A DNA stretch of 64,000 nt from Betaproteobacteria bacterium (GCA_016708825.1 JADJEZ010000001.1:62001-126000), one strand, 5' to 3'. Positions 12,378 through 21,426 are shown, numbered from the stretch's first letter. The notes: generated from the letters alone by a model not told the origin. Translations and numbers: made by a program.

Positions 12378-14921
12378 TCAACTCTTCTGCGGGGTTCCCT
12401 GGAGCAGGCGCTTGGCCTGCTGCAGCCGCTCGATCGAGACTTCCAGGCGCTGGGTGCGCGTGAGGTCGAGCTGCTGGGTGGTATCCGCGCCCTCGGGCAT
12501 CTTCCCGTCGGACTTCCGCGTGCCGTCGGGATTGTGCAGGCGCGGGTCGAACTTCGGCAGACGCATCGTCTTGTCGCCGTCGGCGGCCGAGCCTGCGGCG
12601 CGCTCTCCGGGCGCGGGGGGGGGGGGGGGTGGGGCGGGGGCTGGTCGTCCGGCCGATCCAGAGGCGGCGGGACGCTGGCTCCGTGTCGACTGGCGCGGGG
12701 CGCGTTTGAGGTCGAGTCCCGGGCGGCGGGAGAGCGCGGCGAGCATGTCGTCGGAGATCATCGGGGCCGCGGCCGGCGCGGCCACGCGCTTCGGTGCCGC
12801 GGCCTTCGGCGCCACCTCCTTCACGTGCGCGACCTCCCGGAAGACCTCCTGGGCCCTGGCGGCGCGTCGCGAAATGGTGAGCGGCGCCTCGAAGACCGAG
12901 AGCTTGGTGGTCTCCATGAGCTCCGCCGGCATGATCATCGGCTCGGCAGTCGCCGCGCGCACGGGTGCCGCGGGCTCCGCGATGGCGCCTTCGCGCGTGA
13001 CGCGCGCGAGCAGGCCCTCGATCATGTCGAACTGCTGCTTCAGCGTCTCGGCCGCGGCTTTCAACTCGGCCAGGCGCTCGTTGATCCCGGAGGACTTCTC
13101 GTTGATCTTCGAGAGGTTGTCCAGGCGCGACTGCAGGAGCTGCTTGTGGTCCTTGATCTGCGTCTCGAGGGGGAGCGTCACCGCCTGCACCCAGCGCTCG
13201 CTCTGCGAGCGCGCGTCGCCGAAGAGCGTGCGCGCCTGGGCCACGAGGGACGCGTAGAACTTCTTCACGAAGAAGCTCTTGTAGTTCGCGACGTTGATCG
13301 GGTCGCGGCTGAAGGCGTCCGTCTCGGCCACCAGGAGCTTCAGCTTGGTCGCGTGCAGCTCGAGATCCAGCGACGGGATCGTCATCTTCTGGAAGCCGAA
13401 CTTCTGCACGAAGGTGTTGTAGACCCCCTGCATCAGCTTCTTGATGTCCTCGCTCGCGGCGAACACGCGCTCGAAGTCGGCGTTCATGAGCTTGGCGAGC
13501 TCGCGCATGCCGCGCTGCAGCCCCACCGTCGTCCACGAGTCGTCGAGGGCCTGGGCGCTCTGCGCGAGCATCGCGTCGAGCTTCGCGGGGTTGAGCATGT
13601 CCATGAGCGCGGAGCGCTTGGCCGAGAACTTGGCGAGGTTCACCTTGTACTCGGCGAGCGCGGCGTTGTAGGCGCCCTTTTCCGCGGTGATCTTCTGCCA
13701 GAGCTTGGTGACCACCTCGCGGCTCTTGCCCACGAGCCCCTGCAGCTCCGCCATCGAGGCCTGGTTGGCCCGCTGCCGCGTCGCCACGGAGGCGCGCGAC
13801 GACACCATCATGGCGCCGATCTCGTTCATCACCGCCTTGCACAGGATCTGCCGGCGCATCGGCACGATCTCCTGCGCGAGGTAGGCCTCCAGGGCCTCGA
13901 TGCCGCTCTTTCGCACCAGGCCCGCGTCCTCGCGGATCTTGCCCAGCAGCGCCTTCTGCGCCGAGAGCGGGAAGATGCGCGAGGCATCGAGCGTGAGCGC
14001 CTTGGCGGTGGTCTCGACCATGCGATGCACCGCGCGCTGGATCTCCTCGGGGGTCTTCAGCTCGTCCCACATGAGGTCGATCTTGTTCAGCACCGCGATC
14101 TTCTGCGGCAGCCCCGGCTTCACGTAGCGGTCCCAGATCTCCAGGTCGCTCTTGGTCACGCCCGTGTCGATGGACAGGAGGAAGAGGATCGCGTGGGCGT
14201 TGGGCACCGTGGAGACGGTGAGCTCCGGCTCCATGCCCAGGGCGTTCAGGCCCGGCGTGTCGAGGATCGACAGCCCGTTGGACAGGAGCGGGTGCGGGTA
14301 GTTGACCATGGCGTAGCGCCACGCGGGCACCTCGACCAGCTCCTCCTCGCCGGGCATCTCGCCGTTCTCGTTCAGCATCGGCGCAAGCCCGAGCATTCTC
14401 GCCTCGAGCGCGTAGACGCGCTTCGTGTCGGCCAGGGCGGAGAGGGTCTTCCTCATGTCGTCGGCCGAGCCCGTGTTCAGGCGGATCTTGCTCCACTCGA
14501 CGGGGTTGTTCTTCAGCTGCGAGATCGACTCGTCGCGGTAGCGCGTCTCGACCGACAGGAGCTTGAGATACGGCTCCTCGCCCGGGTCGTGGAAGATCTC
14601 CGTCGGGCACATGGTCGTGCGCCCCACGTCGGAGGGCAGGAGCCGCTCCTTGAAGCTCGAGAAGAAGAGCGCGTTGATCAGCTCCGACTTCCCGCGCGAG
14701 AACTCCGCGAGGAAGGCGAGCATGAGGCGGCCCTTGTTCAGGTTCTCGAGCAGGTCGTAGAAGCGGATCGACTGCTGGACGTCCAGCTGCCCGTTGGCCT
14801 CCAGCCAGTCGTGGTAGGCCGTGACGGAGCGCGTGAGGTCCTCCCGCCAGCGGTTGTAGCGGGTGATCTCGCCCTCGAATCGGGCGTCGACGGGGATGGC
14901 TGGGCTCACGGGCGGGCTCAC
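12378..14921 (-). CDS. Large dynamin-like GTPase with proline-rich C-terminal region
   Basis: An 847-residue GTPase of the bacterial dynamin-like type; such proteins act at membranes. G1 is EFSRGKSELINAL near residue 93, with a Thr-rich switch I (GRTTMCPTEIF). G3 is LDTPGLNALG and G4 is NKIDLMWDE. A long helical middle and effector region follows, with coiled-coil character (LSKINEKSSGINERLAELKAAAETLKQQ region). Residues about 660-800 are low-complexity Ala/Pro, including a Pro run coded by about 15 consecutive C at 12615-12629 whose exact length is doubtful. The C-terminus is charged (TRTQRLEVSIERLQQAKRLLQG). It is convergent with rng with an 18-base gap. Which cellular membrane it serves is unknown. 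Confidence 0.85.
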   Translation of the reverse strand: MSPPVSPAIPVDARFEGEITRYNRWREDLTRSVTAYHDWLEANGQLDVQQSIRFYDLLENLNKGRLMLAFLAEFSRGKSELINALFFSSFKERLLPSDVGRTTMCPTEIFHDPGEEPYLKLLSVETRYRDESISQLKNNPVEWSKIRLNTGSADDMRKTLSALADTKRVYALEARMLGLAPMLNENGEMPGEEELVEVPAWRYAMVNYPHPLLSNGLSILDTPGLNALGMEPELTVSTVPNAHAILFLLSIDTGVTKSDLEIWDRYVKPGLPQKIAVLNKIDLMWDELKTPEEIQRAVHRMVETTAKALTLDASRIFPLSAQKALLGKIREDAGLVRKSGIEALEAYLAQEIVPMRRQILCKAVMNEIGAMMVSSRASVATRQRANQASMAELQGLVGKSREVVTKLWQKITAEKGAYNAALAEYKVNLAKFSAKRSALMDMLNPAKLDAMLAQSAQALDDSWTTVGLQRGMRELAKLMNADFERVFAASEDIKKLMQGVYNTFVQKFGFQKMTIPSLDLELHATKLKLLVAETDAFSRDPINVANYKSFFVKKFYASLVAQARTLFGDARSQSERWVQAVTLPLETQIKDHKQLLQSRLDNLSKINEKSSGINERLAELKAAAETLKQQFDMIEGLLARVTREGAIAEPAAPVRAATAEPMIMPAELMETTKLSVFEAPLTISRRAARAQEVFREVAHVKEVAPKAAAPKRVAAPAAAPMISDDMLAALSRRPGLDLKRAPRQSTRSQRPAASGSAGRPAPAPPPPPPAPGERAAGSAADGDKTMRLPKFDPRLHNPDGTRKSDGKMPEGADTTQQLDLTRTQRLEVSIERLQQAKRLLQGTPQKS

Positions 14922-15017
14922 TGGTTGCGGCCCAGTGTACCCGAGACCTTCGCGCGCCTTAAGTGCACGCCGTCACAATCCGCCCCGAAAGCCGCCGCCC
15001 CCGGCGCCGCGGAGCCC

Positions 15018-15046
15018 CAAAAAGAGGCCGGACACGAGGTCCGGCC
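15018..15046 (-). terminator. Rho-independent terminator after the small membrane ORF
   Basis: Perfect 8-bp stem GGCCGGAC / GTCCGGCC with a 5-base loop (15026-15046), followed on the minus strand by TCTTTTTGG (15025-15018). It lies about 60 bases past the stop of the ORF ending at 15105. The remainder of the gap up to the GTPase start at 14921 shows nothing. Confidence 0.75.
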
Positions 15047-15060
15047 AGGAGGAGGCTGGT

Positions 15061-15096
15061 GGGCCCGGCAGCCGGGCCCGTCGGGTCCCGCCCGAC
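15061..15096. repeat. Two further GC hairpins next to the terminator
   Basis: GGGCCCGGC / GCCGGGCCC (15061-15079, one-base centre) and GTCGGG / CCCGAC (15080-15096) sit back to back between the small ORF stop and the terminator hairpin, giving three consecutive stem-loops in 80 bases. They could stabilise an mRNA 3' end. No T-tract follows either one. Confidence 0.5.
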
Positions 15097-15104
15097 GCGG
15101 GACT

Positions 15105-15337
15105 TCAGGCGGCGTAGCGGTAATCGGGCTCGTTCGCCGCGGACTGCGCCGTGGCGCCGGTGGCGCGCGCCGGCACCCGGTTCACGCCGCGGGCCACGAT
15201 CTGGAGGGGGCCGGCGCTCGGCAGGAGCAGCGTGCCGCGTTCGCCGCCCAGGGCGAGCAGCACGTTCATTCCGGCGAGGGTGAGGACGGGGCGGCGATGG
15301 CGACGAGTTGCGCGTAGTTCTCGAGGAAGAAGTTCAT
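15105..15337 (-). CDS. Small single-pass membrane protein, unknown (probable frameshift)
   Basis: The ATG at 15337 is preceded by AGGAGACC, a strong ribosome site, and reads MNFFLENYAQLVAIA. Read literally the frame stops at 15266, but the next frame continues with VLTLAGMNVLLALGGERG and ends at 15105 (…NEPDYRYAA). Joined across one indel near 15285-15292 it makes about 77 residues with one hydrophobic helix (VAIA…VLTLAGMNVLLALG). Both strong initiation and terminator signals bracket it. No family recognised. Confidence 0.5.
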
Positions 15338-15511
15338 GGTCGGTCTCCTGGGTAGTTCGGTTCTGGGGTCGGTCGCGACCCCGGTGCTTCGGGGGCCTCG
15401 CGGGTTTGTCGCCGCGTTGGATGCCACTGTGGTCCTGCCGCCCCCGGCTCGCCAGCCCGATGCGACGAACTGGCGAAAACCGGGTACGAAATGCGGCTCC
15501 GGAGGGGGCAT

Positions 15512-15670
15512 GGGCCCGGGGCCGCCGCCGGGGCCCCCTTCGGGGCGGGGGGGGGGGGCGGCGGCCCCCCCGGCCGGGCGGGGCCCGCCGCGCGCGGCGC
15601 GCCGCGGGGGGGGGGGGGGGCCCCCCCGCGGGGGGGCTGGGCCGGGGGGGGCGGGCGCGAAGGGGGGGGC
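15512..15670. other. Extreme G/C homopolymer tract, probably unreliable sequence
   Basis: About 160 bases made almost entirely of G and C, with runs of up to about 15 G and 7-8 C and short palindromic GGCGCGCC-like stretches. Read in any frame it gives only Pro/Gly/Ala/Arg low complexity. It lies between the two small minus-strand ORFs. Either a natural low-complexity linker or, more likely, a collapsed or error-filled assembly patch. Confidence 0.6.
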
Positions 15671-15886
15671 CGGTCGGGCCGTCGCTCGGGCGAGCCGCTG
15701 GACGGTCGTTGCGGCAGCGGGCGCGGGCTTGAGCGGGTGCGCGGCCAGGTAGTCGCGGGCGGCGCTCTCGGCGCTCGCGACGAAGCGAACGCGGGAGATC
15801 CCGGGGTGCGGTGTGGCGACTTCGAGCGCGAGGAAGACCGGCACGACGATGGCGAGGACGACGATGGCGGCGGCGATGAGTTCCAT
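15671..15886 (-). CDS. Small membrane-anchored ORF, unknown (3' end unresolved)
   Basis: The ATG at 15886 begins MELIAAAIVVLAIVVPVFLALE, a membrane anchor, followed by ATPHPGISRVRFVASAESAARDYLAAHPLK-like soluble sequence and then an Ala/Pro-rich stretch. From about 15670 down to 15512 the DNA becomes homopolymeric G/C and no stop occurs before the next ORF, so the true 3' end cannot be read. Only the 5' 72 codons are annotated. No family recognised. Confidence 0.4.
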
Positions 15887-15919
15887 GGCGAGTTCCCTTA
15901 TTGCGATCCTGCGTACCCC

Positions 15920-15937
15920 CCGGCAGGCCCCTGCCGG
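15920..15937. repeat. Perfect inverted repeat upstream of the small ORF at 15886
   Basis: CCGGCAGG-CC-CCTGCCGG, 34 bases before the ATG at 15886 on the minus strand, so within the likely leader. Could be a leader hairpin or an operator. The rest of the gap up to yggT (15938-16088) shows no ORF or clear promoter. Confidence 0.4.
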
Positions 15938-16088
15938 TCTCGGGCGGCGCGAATCATTTCCTTCGCGTTGATGCCCAGACTACGCACCCGCGGCGGGGAA
16001 CTCGCCGGAGGATTGCGGCGGTTACGCTTGAAATATTCGACGGGGGAAGGTGCGAATAATCACATCCCGCCCGGGGGGAGAGGGCCGG

Positions 16089-16673
16089 CTAGAGGCTGAA
16101 GCGCGCAATCATGCGCACCGCCTCGCCCTCGAGCCAGGCCACCGGCAGCATGAGGACGAGCTGGCAGGCGATGAGGACGAGGATGGGCGTGATGTCGACG
16201 CCGCCGATGGGCGGGATCGCCTTCTGGAACGGCTTGAGGAAGGGCCGCGCGAGCGCGTCGAAGAACGGCCTGAGGGGATGGTAGGGGCTCACCCACGACA
16301 GCAACGCCTGCAGCAGCACCGCCCCCATGACGATATAGACGGTCAGGCGCAGGAGCCGCACCAGCGCGAGAAAGCAGAGCACCGAGATCGCCGACCCGCT
16401 GTCCAGCCCCACGCCCTGCAGGAGCGTGACGATCGCGAGCAGCACCACCTCGGCGAGCCACGCCACCAGGAGCGAGGCGACGTCCAGGCCCCACAGGCCC
16501 GGAACGAGGCGGCGCATCGGCTTCACCGCGAAATCGGTGAGCGCCATGGTGAACTGGGCCAGGGGGTTGCGGGCGGGCGCGCGCAGCGCCTGCATCCAGA
16601 AGCGCACGAGCACCGACAGGATGAAGATGTTGAAGACCGTCTCGACGACGAAGGCGAGCGCCTTGTTCACCAT
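16089..16673 (-). CDS. yggT: YggT-family integral membrane protein
   Basis: A 194-residue protein with two YggT repeats, each with a paired hydrophobic helix (VVETVFNIFILSVLVRFWMQ; then VYIVMGAVLLQALLSW). Diagnostic motifs NPLAQFTMALTDFAVKPMRRLVPG and YHPLRPFFDALARPFLKPF are present. The family is linked to osmotic tolerance and membrane homeostasis; no biochemical function is established. Downstream of proC by 3 bases, giving the conserved yggS-proC-yggT order. Confidence 0.93.
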   Translation of the reverse strand: MVNKALAFVVETVFNIFILSVLVRFWMQALRAPARNPLAQFTMALTDFAVKPMRRLVPGLWGLDVASLLVAWLAEVVLLAIVTLLQGVGLDSGSAISVLCFLALVRLLRLTVYIVMGAVLLQALLSWVSPYHPLRPFFDALARPFLKPFQKAIPPIGGVDITPILVLIACQLVLMLPVAWLEGEAVRMIARFSL

Positions 16674-16676
16674 GTG

Positions 16677-17488
16677 TCAGTCCCGTCCGGATTCCTCGCC
16701 CAGCTCCTTCGAGCGGGCGCAGGCGGCCTTCACCGCCTCGATGAAGCGCGCCTTCAGGGCCGCGCCCTCCATTTCCCGGAGCGCCCGCTCGGTGGTGCCC
16801 CCCTTCGAGGTGACCTTCGCGCGCAGCACCGCCGGATCCTCCCCGCGCGCCTGCGCGAGCTTCGCCGCGCCCGCGAAGGTCCCGAGCGCGAGCGTGCGCG
16901 CCGCCTCGGGCGCGAGCCCCATCTCGACGCCGGCCCGCTCGAGCGCCTCGATGAAGTAGAACACGTAGGCCGGCCCGCTTCCGGAGACGGCGGTCACCGC
17001 GTCGAGATCCTCTTCCCGCGGCAGCCACACCGTCTCGCCCACCGCCCCCAGGAGCGTCTGCGCGCGGTCCCGGCCCTCGGCATCGACCGCCGGCGGCGCG
17101 TAGAGACCGGCCACCCCCGCGTGCACCAGCGCGGGCGTGTTCGGCATCGCGCGCACGATCGCCGCGTGGCCCCCCAGCCAGCGCGACAGGTCCGCGATGC
17201 GGATGCCGGCGGCGATCGTCACGACGACGGTTGCGGGGTCCAGGGGCAGGAGCGGGCGCACGGCCTCGCGCATGTGCTGGGGCTTCACGGCGAGCACGAG
17301 CGCATCGGCGCGGGGAGGTCGCGACCCGCGGCCTCGCGCACCGCGACCCCGAAGCGCGCCGGCGAGCGCCTCGCGCGCGGCCGCGCCGGGCTCGACCACG
17401 GCGATGTCGGAGGGCGGGAAGCCCGCGCCACGAGCCCGCCGACGATGGCCGCGCCCATGTTCCCGCCGCCGAGGAAGGTGAGCTTCAT
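16677..17488 (-). CDS. proC: Pyrroline-5-carboxylate reductase (three compensating frameshifts)
   Basis: Last step of proline synthesis, NAD(P)H-dependent. The start at 17488 reads MKLTFLGGGNMGAAIVGGLVAR, the Rossmann GxGxMG. The C-terminal two-thirds is normal: LVLAVKPQ, RAMPNTPALV, AVSGSGPAYVF, SKGGTTERAL. Between about 17300 and 17430 the correct protein alternates between two frames: GFPPSDIAVVEPG needs a missing G near 17428, ARFGVAVREAAG needs one base fewer near 17370, and DALVLAVKP needs one more near 17312. The net change is minus one. Corrected length is about 270 residues, as expected. The yggS stop region overlaps it by 4 bases. I read this as consensus error. Confidence 0.85.
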
Positions 17489-18186
17489 GCCGCGCCCTGC
17501 CGCGCGGGCCGCGGTTCGCGCGCGCCGAATATCGCCGTGCCGATGCGCAGCATCGTCGCGCCCTCGGCGAGCGCGGCCTCGAAATCCTGCGTCATGCCCA
17601 TGGAGAGCGTGTCGGCCTCCAGGCCCGCGGCGCGGATCGCCTCCAGCTCGCGGCGCAGGAGCGCGAACTCGGCCCGGATCGCGGCCTCGTCGCCCGAGGG
17701 GCTCGCCATGCCCATGAGCCCGCGAAAGGCGAGGCCCGGAAGCGCCGCGACGTGCCTTGCCAGCGCGAGCGCCTCGCCCGGTTTCACGCCGCCCTTGGTG
17801 GCCTCCTCGCTCACGTTCACCTGCACGCACACCGAGAGCGGCGCCTTGCCGGCCGGGCGGTGGCGCGAGAGGAGCTCTGCGGTGCGCGGGCGGTCCACGC
17901 CGTGCACCCAGTCGAAGTGCTCGGAGACCTCCCGCGCCTTGTTGCCCTGGAGCGTGCCGATGAAGTGCCAGGTGGCGTCGAGGCCCGCGAGGTCCCGGAT
18001 CTTCGCCACCGCCTCCTGCACGTAGTTCTCGCCGAAATCGCGCTGCCCGGCGGCGTGGGCCTCGCGCACCATCGCCGCCGGGTGCGTCTTGGTGACCGCC
18101 ACCAGCGTGATCGCGCGTCTATCCCCTTGTAACGCCTCGGAAATGCGCCGTTTCACTTCTTGCAGGTTTTCCGCGATTGGAGACAT
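17485..18186 (-). CDS. yggS: Pyridoxal-5'-phosphate homeostasis protein (YggS/PLPBP)
   Basis: A 233-residue alanine-racemase-fold protein that binds PLP and buffers its level and amino/keto-acid balance. The PLP lysine is K33 in LVAVTKTHPA. Other conserved stretches: FGENYVQE, WHFIGTLQGNK, VCVQVNVSEEATKGG, LSMGMTQDFEAAL, RIGTAIFG. First gene of yggS-proC-yggT, divergent from pilT with an 88-base gap. Confidence 0.96.
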   Translation of the reverse strand: MSPIAENLQEVKRRISEALQGDRRAITLVAVTKTHPAAMVREAHAAGQRDFGENYVQEAVAKIRDLAGLDATWHFIGTLQGNKAREVSEHFDWVHGVDRPRTAELLSRHRPAGKAPLSVCVQVNVSEEATKGGVKPGEALALARHVAALPGLAFRGLMGMASPSGDEAAIRAEFALLRRELEAIRAAGLEADTLSMGMTQDFEAALAEGATMLRIGTAIFGAREPRPARQGAA

Positions 18187-18274
18187 AATCGGCTCGGGTA
18201 TTCAGAGGCGCATTTTACGCCGGCGTTGGCCGGCCCCTCCCGCGCCGCCTCCTTCCACCGCATCGAGAACGAAA

Positions 18275-19318
18275 ATGGACATCGCCGAACTCCTCGCCTT
18301 CTCGGTCAAGAACAAGGCCTCCGACCTGCACCTGTCGGCCGGCCTGCCGCCGATGATCCGCGTGCACGGCGACGTGCGGCGCATCAACCTGCCCGCGCTC
18401 GAGCACAAGGACGTGCACGGGATGGTCTACGACATCATGAACGACTCCCAGCGCAAGGTGTACGAGGAGACGCTGGAGGTCGACTTCTCCTTCGAGATCC
18501 CGAACCTCGCGCGCTTCCGCGTGAACGCCTTCAACCAGCAGCGCGGCGCGGGCGCGGTGTTCCGGACGATTCCGTCGAAAGTGCTCTCCCTGGAGGACCT
18601 CCACGCGCCCAAGATCTTCGCCGAGATCGCGAAGTACCCGCGCGGCCTCGTGCTCGTGACGGGCCCGACGGGCTCGGGGAAATCCACCACGCTCGCGGCG
18701 ATGGTGAACGACGTGAACGAAAACGAGTACGGCCACATCCTCACGGTGGAGGACCCGATCGAGTTCGTGCACGAGGCGAAGAAGTGCCTGATCAACCAGC
18801 GCGAGGTCGGCCCGCACACGCTTTCCTTCTCCAACGCGCTGCGCAGCGCGCTGCGCGAGGACCCGGACATCATCCTCGTGGGCGAGATGCGCGACCTGGA
18901 GACCATCCGCCTCGCGATGACCGCGGCCGAGACGGGGCACCTCGTGTTCGGCACGCTGCACACGTCATCCGCCGCGAAGACGGTGGACCGCGTGATCGAC
19001 GTCTTCCCCGCGGCCGAGAAGGAGATGATCCGCGCCATGCTCTCGGAGTCGCTGCGCGCCGTGATCTCGCAGACGCTCTGCAAGACCAAGGACGGCACGG
19101 GCCGGATCGCCGCCCACGAGATCATGATCGGCACCCCCGCGATCCGAAACCTCATCCGCGAGGCGAAGGTGGCGCAGATGTACTCCGCGATCCAGACGGG
19201 CCAGTCGATCGGCATGCAGACCCTCGACCAGAACCTGCAGGACCTCGTGAAGCGAAACCTCATCTCGATCCCCGAGGCGCGCATGAAAGCCGCCAACAAG
19301 GACGCATTCGTCGGCTGA
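18275..19318 (+). CDS. pilT: Type IV pilus retraction ATPase PilT
   Basis: Hexameric cytoplasmic ATPase that depolymerises type IV pili (twitching, DNA uptake). It is 347 residues from the ATG at 18275 (MDIAELLAFSVKNKASDLHL). Walker A is TGPTGSGKST at residues 129-138, the Asp box is in TVEDPIEFVH, Walker B is PDIILVGEMRDLET, and the His box is GHLVFGTLHTSSA. The AIRNLIRE motif characteristic of PilT is present. It is followed by pilU after 16 bases. Confidence 0.97.
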   Translation: MDIAELLAFSVKNKASDLHLSAGLPPMIRVHGDVRRINLPALEHKDVHGMVYDIMNDSQRKVYEETLEVDFSFEIPNLARFRVNAFNQQRGAGAVFRTIPSKVLSLEDLHAPKIFAEIAKYPRGLVLVTGPTGSGKSTTLAAMVNDVNENEYGHILTVEDPIEFVHEAKKCLINQREVGPHTLSFSNALRSALREDPDIILVGEMRDLETIRLAMTAAETGHLVFGTLHTSSAAKTVDRVIDVFPAAEKEMIRAMLSESLRAVISQTLCKTKDGTGRIAAHEIMIGTPAIRNLIREAKVAQMYSAIQTGQSIGMQTLDQNLQDLVKRNLISIPEARMKAANKDAFVG

Positions 19319-19334
19319 GAAGCCGGGAGGCACC

Positions 19335-20474
19335 ATGGAACGCGAACAGTCACTCAAGTTCATGCACGACCTGCTGCGCGCCCTCGTGGCGCGCAAGGGC
19401 TCCGACCTCTTCATCACCGCGGGCTTCCCCCCGGCCATGAAGGTCGACGGCAAGGTGACGCCGGTTTCCCAGCAGAGCCTCACGCCCATCCACACGCAGG
19501 AACTCGCCCGGTCGATCATGACCGACAAGCAGGCCGCGGAATTCGAGGCCACCAACGAGTGCAACTTCGCGATCTCGCCCTCGGGCATCGGGCGCTTCCG
19601 CGTGAACGCCTTCGTGCAGCAGGGGCGCGTGGGGCTGGTGCTGCGCACGATCACCACGACGATCCCGAAGTTCGACGAGCTGGGGCTGCCGGGGGTGCTG
19701 AAGGACGTGGCCATGACCAAGCGCGGCCTCGTGATCTTCGTGGGCGGCACGGGCTCGGGGAAGTCCACCTCGCTCGCCGCGATGATCGGGCACCGGAACG
19801 AGAACAGCTACGGCCACATCATCACCATCGAGGACCCGGTCGAGTACGTCCACGAGCACAGGAACTGCATCATCACCCAGCGCGAGGTCGGCGTGGACAC
19901 CGACAACTGGTTCGCGGCGCTGAAGAACACGCTGCGTCAGGCGCCCGACGTGATCCTGATCGGCGAGATCCGCGACCGCGACACGATGGAGTACGGCATC
20001 CAGTTCGCCGAGACGGGCCACCTGTGCATGTCCACCCTGCACGCCAACTCCACCAACCAGACCCTCGACCGGATCATCAACTTCTTCCCCGAGGAGCGGC
20101 GCGCGCAGCTCCTGATGGACCTGTCGCTCAACCTGAAGGCCATCATCTCCCAGCGGCTCATCCCCATGAAGGGCACGAAGGGGCGGGTCGCCGCGATCGA
20201 GATCATGCTCAACTCCCCGCTCATGTCGGATCTCATCTTCAAGGGCGAGGTGCACGAGATGAAGGCGCTCATGAGCCGCTCGCGAGAGCTGGGCATGCAG
20301 ACCTTCGACCAGGCGCTCTTCGACCTCTTCGAGCAGGACCTGATCAGCTACGAGGATGCGCTCCGGAACGCCGACTCCGTGAACGACCTGAGGTTGAAGA
20401 TCAAGCTCGAGAGCAAGAACGCGAAGAACCGCGATCTCGGCAGCGGCCTCGACCACCTCGAGATCGTGAAGTAA
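19335..20474 (+). CDS. pilU: Type IV pilus ATPase PilU (PilT paralogue)
   Basis: PilT-dependent retraction ATPase that adds force. It is 379 residues with its own RBS (GGGAGG before the ATG at 19335). Walker A is GGTGSGKSTS, the Asp box is TIEDPVEYVHEH, Walker B is PDVILIGEIRDRDT, and the His box is GHLCMSTLHANS. The extended C-terminus (LESKNAKNRDLGSGLDHLEIV) distinguishes PilU from PilT. The pilus fibre and assembly genes are not in the window. Confidence 0.96.
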   Translation: MEREQSLKFMHDLLRALVARKGSDLFITAGFPPAMKVDGKVTPVSQQSLTPIHTQELARSIMTDKQAAEFEATNECNFAISPSGIGRFRVNAFVQQGRVGLVLRTITTTIPKFDELGLPGVLKDVAMTKRGLVIFVGGTGSGKSTSLAAMIGHRNENSYGHIITIEDPVEYVHEHRNCIITQREVGVDTDNWFAALKNTLRQAPDVILIGEIRDRDTMEYGIQFAETGHLCMSTLHANSTNQTLDRIINFFPEERRAQLLMDLSLNLKAIISQRLIPMKGTKGRVAAIEIMLNSPLMSDLIFKGEVHEMKALMSRSRELGMQTFDQALFDLFEQDLISYEDALRNADSVNDLRLKIKLESKNAKNRDLGSGLDHLEIVK

Positions 20475-20499
20475 GGCCGCCGCACGGGCGGGCGCGCGC

Positions 20500-21324
20500 T
20501 CAGCGCGGCAGCCCGAGAGAGCGGCGCTTCATCTCGCAGACGAGCTTTCCCACGACCGGGTCGACCCCGAGGCCGTCGAGCGGCGCGCCCAGGAAGTAGC
20601 CCTGGAGGAAGTCGGCCCCCGCCTCGATGGCGTAGTACGCCTCGATGGCCTCCTCGACCCCCTCGATGATCACCGCCATGCCCGCGTCCTGCAGGCGCCG
20701 GATCATGGCGGACAAGCGGGAGAGCGGCTGCTCGCCCCGCGCCACGCCAGACAGGAGCGACCGGTCGAGCTTCACGAAATCGACCCCGAACTGCGTCACG
20801 CGGTCGGTGCTCGAATGGCGGACGCCGAAGTCGTCCATCGCCACCTTGAATCCCAGGCCGCGCCAGGTCCTGATCGCGAGCGAGAGCGTTTCGTGATCGG
20901 TGGCGTCGTCCTCGAGGACTTCGAGGCACAGGCGCGAGGCCGGAAATCCCCGCTCGCCGAGCGCTTCCAGCAGATCCTCCGCGGCCCCCTCGTCGCCCTT
21001 GGCGGCGATCGGGTGGACGTTGAGGCAGAGCATTCCGTCGCCTTCGTCCAGGGCCGTGAACCGCGCGAGATGCTTGCGGCGCAGGCAGCGATCCATGCGC
21101 GTGAGATCGCCGTTCGCGAGGGCGGAGAGGAAATCCATGGGACGCACGGGCTTGCCCGAGGTGTCCACGGGGCGCACGAGCGCCTCGTGCCCCGCGAGAT
21201 CGCATTCCAGGACCGAGAAAATGGGCTGGAACCGCGTCTCCAGCCGGTGCCCCGTGCTGCCGACCTTGCCTTCCGTACTGCCCTTTCCGTTCTTGTTGAG
21301 AACCATGACACGTGCGCCTTGCAT
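20500..21324 (-). CDS. EAL-domain protein (probable c-di-GMP phosphodiesterase)
   Basis: A 274-residue stand-alone EAL domain. Catalytic features look intact: HEALVRP, the Asn in LNVHP, CLEVLEDD, MDDFG, VDFVKLDRSLL, IIEGVEE and QGYFLG, so hydrolysis of cyclic di-GMP is likely. No sensory domain; the first about 25 residues are polar. It is convergent with pilU, so regulation of pili through c-di-GMP is plausible from position only. Same strand as, and downstream of, the hybrid kinase with a 102-base gap. Confidence 0.85.
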   Translation of the reverse strand: MQGARVMVLNKNGKGSTEGKVGSTGHRLETRFQPIFSVLECDLAGHEALVRPVDTSGKPVRPMDFLSALANGDLTRMDRCLRRKHLARFTALDEGDGMLCLNVHPIAAKGDEGAAEDLLEALGERGFPASRLCLEVLEDDATDHETLSLAIRTWRGLGFKVAMDDFGVRHSSTDRVTQFGVDFVKLDRSLLSGVARGEQPLSRLSAMIRRLQDAGMAVIIEGVEEAIEAYYAIEAGADFLQGYFLGAPLDGLGVDPVVGKLVCEMKRRSLGLPR

Positions 21325-21426
21325 CGTTTTCAGGCCAACATTTTCGCCCGCGGCCGCAAGCAGGCCTTGTGACTTCCATCACTCCCCCGGAAAAGTTTCG
21401 CGGGGCCCGGAAGGGCCGCGGGAACC

